In this document: piece after piece, positions 1-12,000 of the stretch | Layout of the letters: every line of letters starts with the position of its first letter | How positions within the stretch are numbered: the stretch's first letter is position 1 | Source: Kutzneria buriramensis | GTDB taxonomy: Bacteria; Actinomycetota; Actinomycetes; Mycobacteriales; Pseudonocardiaceae | Length of the DNA stretch: 64,000 bases | Reading direction: 5' to 3' | NCBI RefSeq assembly: GCF_043575855.1 | Contig: NZ_CP144375.1 | Coordinates: 1,612,001 to 1,676,000, forward strand | Translations under genes and position numbers: made by a program | The notes under the pieces: model-generated | Database searches by the model: none | The model's input: only the letters and a program-made list of their open reading frames with translations | What the model was told of the DNA's origin: nothing

Positions 1-3000
1 CGCTGGGTGCCGGCGACGGGCTTGGGCCGGCCGGTCGAGCCGGACGTGAAGATCACGTACGACGGGTGATCCGGGCGCACGGTCGGCCAGACCGCCGGCT
101 CCGGGCCGGTTTCGTCGGGGCGGACGAGCCGGTCGCCGAAGCCGTCCGCCGCGATGACCAGGTGCGCAGCGGCGTCGGCGAGCATCAGCTCGACGCGTTC
201 GGCGGGGTGGTTCAGGTCCAGCGGAAGGTAGGCGGCTCCGGTCTTGAGGACCGCCAGGATCGCGGTCACCAGCTCGACCGACCGCGGCAGCGCGATCGCC
301 ACCGTCCGCTCCGGGCCTGCTCCCCTGGCCACCAGCCCTCGCGCCAACGACGACGCACGGGCGTCGAGCTCGGCGTAGGTGAGCGTTTGCGCGCCGATGA
401 TCAGCGCGGTGGCGTCCGGGGTCCGGGCCACCTGGGCGGCGAACAGCTCGGCGACGGTTTCCGCCGGCAGCTCGGTCGCGGTGACGTCGACGAGCAGGTC
501 ACGTTCGGCATCGGCCAGGAGGTCGATCTCGCCGATCCGAGTGTCCGGGTCGGCGACGGCGGCGCGGAGCAGTTCCCGCAGCCGGGCGAGGATCGTCTCG
601 ACGTCGGCCCGGTCGAAGACGTCGCTGTTGTACTCGGCGGTGCCGCGGATCCCGCCCTGGTCGCCGACGAAGAACACCAGGTCGGCGCGGGCGGTGCCGG
701 TGCTGACCGGCTCCTCCTCGACGGTCAGGCCCGGCAGCCGGAGGTCGGCGACGGCGTTGTTCTGCCAGGCCAGCATCGTCTGGAACAGCGGGTGATAGGC
801 CAGCGACCGCGCCGGGTTCAACGCCTCGACCAGCCGCTCGAACGGCACGTCCTGATGGGCGTAGGCGTCGAGGCTGCGGTCGCGGACGCGGGCCACCATG
901 TCGCGGAAGCTCGGGTCGCCTTGGGTGTTCACGCGCAGCACCAACGTGTTCACGAAGAACCCGACCAGATCGTCCAGTGCCTGATCGGTCCGGCCGGCGA
1001 TGGAGGTGCCGATCGGGATGTCCGTGCCGCCGCCCAGCCTCGACAGCAACGCCGTCAAACCGGCGTGCACCACCATGAAAACGCTTGCGCCACAGGCACG
1101 GGCCAGCTCGACGATGCCGCCGTGGAGCTCGGCGTCCCAAGCGAAGGAGAACTGCTCGCCACGGTAGGAGGACTCGGCCGGGTGCGGTCGGGTCGTGGGC
1201 AGCTCGATCCGCTCGGGGAGGCCGGCCAGGGCTTCGCGCCAGTACGCCAGCTGCGGCTCGATCACCGCCTCGCCGAGTGCTTCACGCTGCCACAACGTGT
1301 AGTCGGCGTACTGAACGGGCAGCTGCGTCCACTGTGGAGTGCCACTGTTACGGCGAGCGGTGTAGGCGGTGGCGAGGTCACGCCAGAGCGGGGCCGTCGA
1401 CCAGCCGTCGGAGGCGATGTGGTGGAACACCAGCACCAGGACGTGTTCGCGGGAGTTGAGACTGAACAGAGCCGCCCGGAGCGGGATGTCCGACTCCAGT
1501 TCGAACGGCGTGTTCGCCACCTCGGACACCGCGTCGGCGAGCGTCGCGGCGGTGACGGCCTTGATGGGCAGCGACATCTTTGCGACGTCAAGGACAACCT
1601 GCCGGGACTCGCCCCCGACCTCGGGGAACACCGTGCGCAGCGCCTCGTGGCGGGTGAGCACATCGTTCAGCGCCGCCTTGAGTGCCTCGATGTCAAGGTC
1701 ACCGGTCAGCCGGACGGCGCTGGGCATGTTGTACGTCGCCGAAGGGCCTTCCAGCCGGTGCAGGAACCACAGCCGCTGCTGCGCAAACGATAGCGGCAGC
1801 ACCTCCGGCCGCGGTTCGACGCGTACCAGCGGTGGGCGGGCCGTCTCCGATTCCACCGTGGCCAGCCGCGCCGCCAGGCCGGCGACGGTCGGCGCTTCGA
1901 ACACCGATCGCACCTGCAACTCGACGCCGAACACCGCCCGCAGCCGCGCCACCAGGCGCGTCGCCATCAGCGAATGCCCACCGAGAGCGAAGAAATCGTC
2001 GTCGATCCCGACCGAGCCGGCGTCCAGCACCTCGGCGAACAGCCCGCACAGGACCTCCTCCACGGGCGTCCGTGGGGCACGACCGGTGGTCGCCTCCTGA
2101 CGATCCGGGCTCGGCAACGCGCGACGGTCCACCTTGCCGGAGGCCAGCAGCGGCAGGCGATCCAGCATGACAAACGCCGACGGCACCATGTACTGCGGCA
2201 ACAGGTCCCGGACATGCGCCCGCAGCGAGGTCACCAGCGCGCTGGTGTCGCGCTGCCCGACGGGGTTGTTGCCCAGCGCGTTCAGGTCGGCGCGAACCGG
2301 CCGGCCACGGTAGATCCCCACCGGCTCGCCGGTCGTGAACACGACCTCCAAAAAGCCCGGATCGGCCGTGACAGTGGCGTACATCCGACAACCCAGCCGG
2401 GCCGCAAGCGTTTGCAGGGCCTCCGGGTCCACTCCGGACGACCGGTCGTCCAAAGCGGACAGTGCGGCGTCGGCATCGTCGGCCAATGCCGCAACGGCCG
2501 CGAGCTCACCGGAGAGACGGGCGTTCGGCACGCCGGTCACCCGCAGTCGCGCCGGCCGCTCCTCCAACCGCATGTCCTCGAACGCGACGACCTGTTCCAC
2601 GACTTCGGGCTTGGGGGCCTTGCGCAGCACCACGTCGTAGCGGTGCCGGGTCAGCTCGTTGTGCGCCTCGCCACGCTTGACCAGGATGTCGACATCCTCG
2701 AAGCCGTCGAGTTCGCGGGCCAGCACGGTGAAGAAGTCCGGATCGAGCACGAGCTCGCCCTCGCGGGCGATCGCCTGATCCACCGCCGCTGTGCTCCGCC
2801 GGCCGTGGCGCAGCTCGGTCGCGGTGCGGAAGGCACGCAGCGACCGCAGGTTCCGGATGTCGCCCAGGAAGATCACGCCGCCCGGGTTGACCCGCGCGGC
2901 GGCGGTTCGGATCACCTCGGCGAGGTAGTCGACGCTCGGGAAGTACTGCGCGACGGAGTTGATGATCACCGTGTCGAACGTCGGCAGCTCGCCGAGATCG

Positions 3001-6000
3001 TGCGCCGGCCGCGCCGCCAGCCGCACCTTGCCCGCCAGCTCCGGCCGCTCGGCGAGTTCCCGCTGCAGGTTGGCGACCGCCCGCTCGGACAGGTCGACGC
3101 CCCAGTACTCCTCGGCGTCCGGCGCGATCCTGGACAGGATCAGACCACTGCCGACACCGATCTCCAGCACACGTCTGGGCCGTAGCTGGGCAATCCGGTC
3201 GATCGTCGCCGCATGCCACTCCCGCATCTCGTCGACCGGAATGGCGGTGCCGTCGTAGCTGGAGTTCCAGCCGGCGAAGTTCTCCTCCATGCCGCCGGCC
3301 TCGGCGTCGGCGAACACGTTCTCGTGCAGCTCGTGCCACTCGCCGACGTGATCGAGTTCGGATTCCTCGTCGCGCCGGCCGGTCGGCACCACATACGCGA
3401 TCAGCCGGCCGTCCTGCGCGGTCACCACCGACTGGCCGACCCGCTCGTGCCCGACCAGCGCCGATTCGATCTCGCCGAGCTCGATCCGGTAGCCACGGAT
3501 CTTGACCTGGTCATCGGCCCGGCCGAGGAACACCAGGCGGCCATCGGGCAGCCATCGCACCAGGTCGCCGGTGCGATACAGCCGCCCGCCGTCGCCGAAC
3601 GGATCCGCCACGAACCGTTCGGACGTCAGGGCAGCCCGTCCGAGGTAGCCCCGGGCGAGGCCGGAACCAGCCAGGTACAACTGGCCCACCACACCGGGCG
3701 GCACCGGCCGCAGGCCCGCGTCCAGCACATATGCGCGGGTACCCGGGTCGGGTATGCCGATCGGCACGATCGAACTCGCCGGATCCGTGAGGCCCAGCGT
3801 GGAGTTGGTGGTGGCTTCCGTAGGCCCGTAGGCGTTGAACATCCGCCGACCCGGAGCCCACCGGCGCACCAACTCCGGCGAGACACGCTCCGTCCCGGCG
3901 AGCAGAACGCTGTCACGCGGCAGATCCAGGTCGTCGGGCATCTCCGCCAGCAGCGCCGGCGGCAGGATCATGAAGTTCACGTCGTGCTCGAATGCGTAGT
4001 CGACGAGCCCAGCGCCCGGAAACCGCAGCTCAGAAGGCACGACCACCAGCCGCCCACCGGACAAGAGGCCCAGGCACAGATCCCAGAACGCCACGTCGAA
4101 ACTCGGCGACGCGAACTGCAACACCCGGCTCTGCGGCCCCACCCCGAACCTCTCCACCTGCGTCGCCACCAGCTTGGCGACGCCGGAGTGTTGGAGGACA
4201 ACGCCCTTGGGCCGGCCGGACGAGCCGGAGGTGTAGATCACGTACGCGGCGTTCTCCGGGTGGATCACCATTTCCGGGTCCATTGTGGACATCTCGGCGA
4301 TCGCCGGGTCGTCCAACAGGACCCGCGGCAGGTCGGCCACGCCGTCGAACTCGCGGGTCGTCACGACGCAGACCGGGGCCGTGTCCTCGACCATGAACGC
4401 GATGCGGTCGGCCGGGTAGTCGGTGTCGAGCGGCAGGTAGGCCGCGCCGGCCTTGAGCACCGCCAACTCCGCGATGATCATCTCCAACGACCGCGGCACC
4501 GCCAGCGCGACCACCCGCTCCGGACCGGCACCATGCTCGATCAGCAGGTGGGCCAACTGGTTCGCCGAGGCGTTGAGTTCGGCGTAGGTCAACTCCCGGT
4601 CCTCGAACACGAGTGCCACGGCATCCGGTGTCTCGCGGACTCGGACCGCGAACATCCCCGGGAACGTCTCGGTGCCGGCCGGTTCGAGGCTGCCCGCCCA
4701 GTCCGTCAGCACCCGTTCGCGCTCGTCGCCGGCCAGCAGGTCCAGCGCCGCGACCGGGCAGTCGGGCGCGGCCAGTGCCGCCCGCAGCAACACCTCCAGG
4801 CGGCGCAGGATCGCGTCGGCGCCGGCGTGGTCGAACACGTCCGCGTTGAACTCCAGCACGCCCGCGATGCCGGCATCGTGCTCGGTCAGGGAGATCGAGA
4901 GATCGAACTTCGAGGTGCCGGTGGTCACCGGGACCTCGGTGACGGTCAGCCCGGGCAATGCCACCTCGGCGCGGGCGTTGTTCTGGCCGGCGATCATCAC
5001 CTGGAACAGCGGGTGGTACGACAGCGACCGGGTCGGGTTCAGCACCTCGACGAGCCGCTCGAACGGCACGTCCTGGTGCGCGTACGCGTCGAGGTTGCGC
5101 TCCCGCACCCGCCCGATGAGCACGCGGAACGACGGCTCGCCCGCGGTGTCGACGCGCAGCACCAGCGTGTTGACGAAGAACCCGACCAGGTCGTCCAGTG
5201 CCTGATCGGTGCGGCCGGCGATGGGCGAACCGATCGGCACGTCGGTGCCCGCGCCCAGACGCGTGAGCAGCGCGGCGAGGGCGGCGTGCACGACCATGAA
5301 CGCACTCGCGCCGCACTCGCGGGCCAGCGCGGACAGTCCCGCGTGCAAGCCGGCATCCCAGTCGAATGTGTGCAGCTCGCCCTTGAAGGTGGCGGTCGTC
5401 GGGTGCGGCCGGTCCAGCGGCAGCTCGATCCGATCTGGTAGGCCGTCGAGGGTTTCGCGCCAGTAGTCCAGCTGCTGGGACAGCACGCTGTTCGGATCGT
5501 CCTCAGCGCCGAGCAGTTCCTCCTGCCACAGCGTGTAATCCGCGTACTGCACCGGCAGCTCGGTCCACTGTGGAGCTTTGCCTTCGCGGCGAGCGGTGTA
5601 GGCGGTGCCGATGTCACGCCACAGCGGCGCCATCGACCAGCCATCGGAGGCGATGTGGTGGAACACCAGCGCCAGCACGTGCTCACGCTCGCCGATTTTC
5701 AGCAGCTCGGCGCGCATCGGCGCGTGCTCTTCCAGATCGAACGGGCCACGCACCGACTCGGTCAGCAACTCGTCGAGGTTGGTGACGTCCCGCACGCGCA
5801 GGCTGACGTCGGCGTCGCTCAGCACGTCCTGGTAGGGAATGCCGTCACGCTGCGGGAACCGGGTGCGCAGGGACTCGTGTCGACCGACCACATCGGACAG
5901 TGCGGTGGCTAGCGCCTCGACGTCGAGGTCGCCCTCCAGTCGCATGATCAGCGGCACGTTGTAGGTAGCGGACGGCCCTTCGAGGTGGTGCAGGAACCAG

Positions 6001-9000
6001 AGTCGCCGCTGCGCACCGGAAAGTGGCACCAGGGCCGGGCGTTCCCGCCTGGTCAGCGGCGGCCGGGCGGCCGATGCGCCGGTGTCGACGAGGCCGGCCA
6101 GTCCGGCAGCGGTCGGCGTCTCGAACACCGACCTGACCGCCAACTCCACGCCCATCGCGGTCCGGATCCGGGCGATCAGGCGCGTGGCCAGCAGCGAATG
6201 GCCGCCAAGGTCGAAGAAGCTGTCGTCGGGACCGACCTTCGGCAGGCCCAAGACGTCCGCGAACAGCTCGCACAGCTGCCGCTCGGCGGGCGTCGCCGGC
6301 GCGCGGTCGGAGGTCGGGGCAATCGGGTCCGGCGACGGCAACGCCCGGCGGTCGAGCTTGCCGTTGGCCGTCACCGGCAGGGTATCCAGCACGACGATCG
6401 CCGACGGCACCATGTGCTCGGGCAGCCGATCCGCCGCCAATGCGCGCAGTTCCCTGGTGAGGGCGGCGATCCGGCGGAAGCGGCCGGGATTGCCCGTGTA
6501 GGCCAACAGCTGTTCGGTGCCGGCACGGAAGGCATCGACCGGAAACCGGTCGTCGGCGGCGAAGACGACGTCGACCGAGCCGTCGCCGGTCGCGGACCAG
6601 GTGACCGTGGTCCGACGCCCCAGGCGGGCACCGAGCTGGTACCAGTCTTCGGGGTCGACGCCATCGTCCGAGGTCCGGGCGTTGGGCACGCCGTCGATCC
6701 GGAGCTCCTCGTCGCCGCCGAGCATCGCGGCCACCTGGTGCACAGTGGACACATCGGCGCCCCACGCCAGACCGGTGGACCGTACAGCGCAGACGTTTGC
6801 GGGAGCGGTGTGGAGAACGACGTCGTAGCGGTACTGGGTCAGCTCGTTGACCGCCCGCCCTCGCTTCACCCGGATGTCGGCGCCGGCGATCCCGTCGATG
6901 CCGGCGAAGAACTCCGGTGCGACAAGGAGTTCCTTCTCCCGCAGCAGGCGCTGCTCGGTCAGGCGCTCGTCGTCACCAGCCACCGCGGCGTGGAAAGCGC
7001 GGACCTGGCGCAGGTCCCGGACGTCGCCGACGACCACCGCGCCGCCGGGTGCGAGCAGATCCAGCGCGCCGCGCAGCACGTTGAGGAGGTAGGTGCCGCT
7101 CGGGAAGTACTGAACGACGGAGTTGAGCACAATGGTGTCAAAGAACCCTCGAGGCAGGCCGTCAAGATCGGCAGCGTCGGCGGTGCGGAGTTCGACACGC
7201 GCGGCCAGCGCGGGGTCGGCCGCGACCCGCCGGCGCAGCGAGGTGATCACCTCGGCGGAAAAGTCCGTCCCCCAATAGCTTTCGCACTCCGGGGCCAGCT
7301 CGGTCAGCAAGAGACCGGTGCCGACGCCGAGCTCCAACACCCGGCGCGGTGCCAGTTCGCGGATGCGGGTCACGATGGCATCGCGCCATTCGTGCATCTC
7401 GACCAGCGGGATCGGCTCGCCGGTGTAGCTGGAGTTCCAGCCGGTGAAATCGTCGCCGTCCTCGGCCGGCGCGGCGTACATGGCGTCATAGAGCTCGCGC
7501 CACTCGCCGACCTGCTCGCTCTGGTCGTCACCATCTTCCGCAGCGGGCACGACATAGCCGACGAGCCGGACACCGCCCGGTCGGTCCTCGCGTGGGATCA
7601 CGACGGCGTTCGCCACGCCGTCGTGCTGGGCGAGGGTCGCGGCGATCTCCCCGGGCTCGATGCGGAAGCCGCGGATCTTGACCTGCTCGTCGCCACGGCC
7701 GAGGAACTCCAGCACGCCGTCGGCCCGGAACCGGGCCAGGTCACCGGTGCGGTACATGCGATCGCCCGGCGCGCCGAACGGATCGGCGACGAACCGCTCC
7801 GAGGTCAGCGCGGCCCGGCCGAGGTAGCCACGCGCCAACTGGACGCCGGCCAGGTACAACTCACCGGGCGTGCCCGGCGGCACCGGGTTCAACGCGGCGT
7901 CGAGGACATAGGTCCGGGTGTTCCACACCGGGCGGCCGATCGGGGCGGTCTCGTCGACGATGTGCCAGGACGTCACATCGACGGAGGCCTCGGTGGGGCC
8001 GTAGAGGTTGTGGAGCTCGGCGTTCGAGGTCCGGCCGAACCGCGCGACCGCCTCGAGCGGCAGCGCCTCGCCGCTGCACAGGACCCTGCGCAGGCTCGTG
8101 CACTGCGCGGCGGCCGGTTCCTGCAGGAAGACCTGGAGCATCGACGGGACGAAGTGGACGGTGGTGATGTGTTCGTCGCGGATCAGGCGCGCGAGGTAGG
8201 CGGGGTCCCTGTGACCGTCCGGGCGGGCCACGACCTCGGTGGCGCCGGTGATCAGCGGCCAGAGGAACTCCCAGACCGAGACGTCGAAGCTGGACGGGGT
8301 CTTCTGGAGCACCCTGTCGCCGGGGCCGAGCCCGTACTCGTCCTGCATCCACAGCAGGCGGTTGACGATGCCGGCGTGTGGCACGACAACGCCCTTGGGC
8401 CGCCCCGTCGAACCGGAGGTGTAGATCACGTACGCGGGGTTTCCGCTGCGCAGCGAGACGTTCGGCGGCTCGGCGTTGTCGCTGGGAACGAGGTTCTCCG
8501 GCGTCAGGGTCAGGACGGGCCGGGCGTCGTCCAGCATGAACGCGACGCGGTCCGCCGGGTAGCCGGGGTCGATGGGCAGGTAGGCGGCGCCCGTCTTGAG
8601 CACGGCGAGGATCGCCGTCACCAGCTCGATCGAGCGTGGCAGGACGAGTGCGACCACCTGCTCCGGCCCGGCGCCGCGTTCGATGAGCGCGTGGGCGAGG
8701 CGGTTCGAGGCGGCGTCCAGCTCGGCGTAGGTGAGCTGCTCACCCTCGAAGACCAGGGCCGGGTGGTTGGGTGAGCGCTGTGCCTGGGCTTGGAAAAGGT
8801 CGGGCACCGTGACCGACGGAAGGTGCTGCGTGGCACCGGACCAGGTGGTTTCGAGCCGGTCGCGCTCTGCGGTGGTGAGCACGTCCAGGGCGCTGAGCCG
8901 GCGCTCGGGGTCGGCGACGGCCTGGCGCAGCAGGATAACCAGCCGGGCCAGGACGGCGTTCACTGTGGCGCGGTCGAAGACCTCCGCGTTGAACTCGGTC

Positions 9001-12000
9001 TGGCCGTGGATGCCGTCGGGGCGTTCGGTCAGCGAGATCCACAGGTCGAACTTGGCCGTGCCGGTGCCGACCGGCCGCTCGGTGACGGTCAGCCCCGGTA
9101 GCTCGACCTCGGAGCCGGGAGTGTTCTGCCAGGCCAACATCGTCTGGAACAACGGGTGATACGCCAGCGATCGAACCGGGTTCAGGACCTCGACGAGCCG
9201 TTCGAACGGCACGTCCTGGTGCGCGTACGCGTCAAGGCTGCGCTCGCGGACCCGCGCGACGAGATCCCGAAAGCTCGGGTCGCCTTCGGTGGTGACCCGC
9301 AGCACCAGCGTGTTCACGAAGAACCCGACCAGATCGTCGAGGGCCTGGTCGGTCCGCCCGGCGATCGGGGTGCCGATCGGGATGTCCGGGCCGCCGCCGA
9401 GCCGGGACAGCAACGCGGTCAAACCGGCGTGCACCACCATGAAAACGCTTGCGCCGCAGGCACGAGCCAGGTCGCCGAGGCCGGCCTGGAGATCGGCGTC
9501 CCAGACGAAGGTGAAGTGCTCGCCCCGGTAGGAGGACACCGATGGGTGCGGGCGGTCCACCGGGAGCGCGATGCGCTCGGGCAGGCCGTCGAGGGCCTTG
9601 CGCCAGTACGCCAGCTGGGCAGGCTCCTCGCTGGCGAGCAGATCCCGCTGCCAGAGGGTGTAGTCCGCGTACTGGACCGGCAGCTCGGTCCAGTGTGGAG
9701 CATCGTTGCGGCTGCGCGCGGCGTACGCGACGGCGAGGTCGCGCCGGAGCGGGGCCAGGGACCAGCCGTCGGCGGCGATGTGGTGCACCACCAGCACGAA
9801 CACGTGTCGACGCTGGTCGATCGTGAGCAGCTCGGCGCGGAGAGCGGGTCCGGTGCCGAGATCGAAGACCGACCGCACGAGCTCATCGATTGCGGGGTCC
9901 ACTTCGGACTCGGTGACGGGCCTCGTGGCCAGCTCGATCTCCATTGCCGGCAGGACGTGCTGGTACGGAACGCCATCCTCGGTCGGGAAGACGGTCCTGA
10001 GCGCCTCATGACGGGCGACCACGTCGTTCAACGCGGCCCGCAGCGCCGCCACGTCCGGCTCGCCGGTCAACGCCATGACCAGCGGAATGTTGTAGGTCGC
10101 GGAGCCGCCCTCAAGGCCGTGCAGGAACCACAACCGTTGCTGGGCAAAGGACAACGGGCACCGGTCGGGCCTGGCGGCGACGCTGGTGAGCGGCTGGCGC
10201 TCGCTGCTCGACACGGCTCCGGCGAGCAGGTCGGCCAGGGCGGCGGCGGTCGGCGCGTCGAACACGGCCCGTACCGGCACTTCCGCCCCGACCGCCGCGC
10301 GGATGCGTTGGATGAGGCGAGTCGCGGTGAGCGAATGCCCGCCGAGGTCGAAGAAGTCATCGTCCGGGCCGACCCGCGGCACGTCGAGGACGTCCGCGAA
10401 CAGCTCGCACAGCAGCTGCTCGACGGGGTTGCGTGCGGCCCGCCCCGGACCGGTGGTGACGCGTTCCGGGCTGGGCAGGGCATTGCGGTCCAGCTTGCCC
10501 GAGGCCAGCACCGGCAGCCGGTCCAGCACGACAAACGCCGACGGCACCATGTACTGCGGCAGCCGATCCCGCACATGCGCGCGCAGCGACGATGCCAGCG
10601 TGGCGGTCCGCCGGCGCGCGGAGGGGTTGTTGGCGAGGGTGTTCTGAGTCTGGGCAGACCGGTAGGCCGGCCCGGCCTCCCCCTTCGTGAAGACGGCCTC
10701 CAGCCGGCCGACTTCGGCCGCGAGCGTGACGGCCACCCGGTAGCCGGCTCGCTCGCCGAGGCGGTACAAGTCTTCCGGTTCGGTCCCCGCCCGGCCGTCG
10801 AGCGCACGCAGCGCTGCCACCGGATCGCCCTCGTCGAGGGCCGTCACAGCGGCGAGTTCCCCGGACAACCGCGCGTCCGGGATCCCGATCACCCGCAGCC
10901 TTGCCGGCTGTTCCTCCAACCGCATGTCCTCGAACGCGACAACCTGCTCCTCGACGATCGGAGTCAGGGTCTTGCGCAGGATCACGTCGTAACGGTGCCG
11001 GGTCAGCTCGTTGTGTGCCGCCCCGCGCTTGACCAGCACCTCCACGTGCCCGAAGCCGAGCTCCGTGAAGAAGTCGGGTTCGAGCACGAGCTCGCCCTCG
11101 CGGGCAATCGCCTGCTCCACGGCTTGGCGGCCGTGCCGCAGCTCGGTGGCGGTGCGGAAAGCCTTCAGTGACCGCAAGTTCCGGATGTCGCCGAGGAAGA
11201 TCGCGCCGTCCGGGGTGAGGTGATCGGCGACGGTCCGTACGACGTCGGCAAGGTAGTCCGCGCTGGGAAAATACTGCGCGACGGAGTTGATGATCACCGT
11301 GTCGAACGTCGGCAGCTCGCCGAGGTCGTGCGCCGGTCGCGCCGCGAGGTGCACATTGTCCGGCACCGGCAACAGATTGGCGATCGCCCGCTCGGAAACG
11401 TCTACGCCCCAGTACTCCTCGACGTCCGGCGCGATCTTGGACAGGATCAGGCCGGTGCCGACACCGATCTCCAGGACCCGCCTGGGATGCAGCTCGGCGA
11501 TGCGGTCGATCGTCGCCGCGTGCCACTCCGCCATCTCGTTCCGACGAATCGGCGAGCCGTCGTAGCTGGAGTTCCAGCCGACGAACCGCTTCCCGTCGGC
11601 GGCGCCGTGCATTTCCTCGTGCACGGCACGCCATTCGTCCAGGTGCGCCCGCTCGGCTTCCTCGTCCCGGCCGGCCACCGGCACCACGTAGGCGTTCAGG
11701 CGACCGTCCTGGGCCACCACCACGGTCTGAGCGACCTGTGAGTGCTCCAGTAACACGGACTCGATCTCGCCGAGCTCGATCCGGTAGCCACGGATCTTCA
11801 CCTGGTCATCAGCCCGACCGAGGAACACCAGGCGGCCATCGGGCAGCCACCGCACCAGGTCACCGGTGCGATACAGCCGCCCGCCGTCGCCGAACGGATC
11901 CGCCACGAAACGCTCGGACGTCAGCGCCGCGCGACCCAGATAGCCCCGGGCGAGACCGGAACCGGCCAGGTACAACTCCCCCACCACACCGGGCGGCACC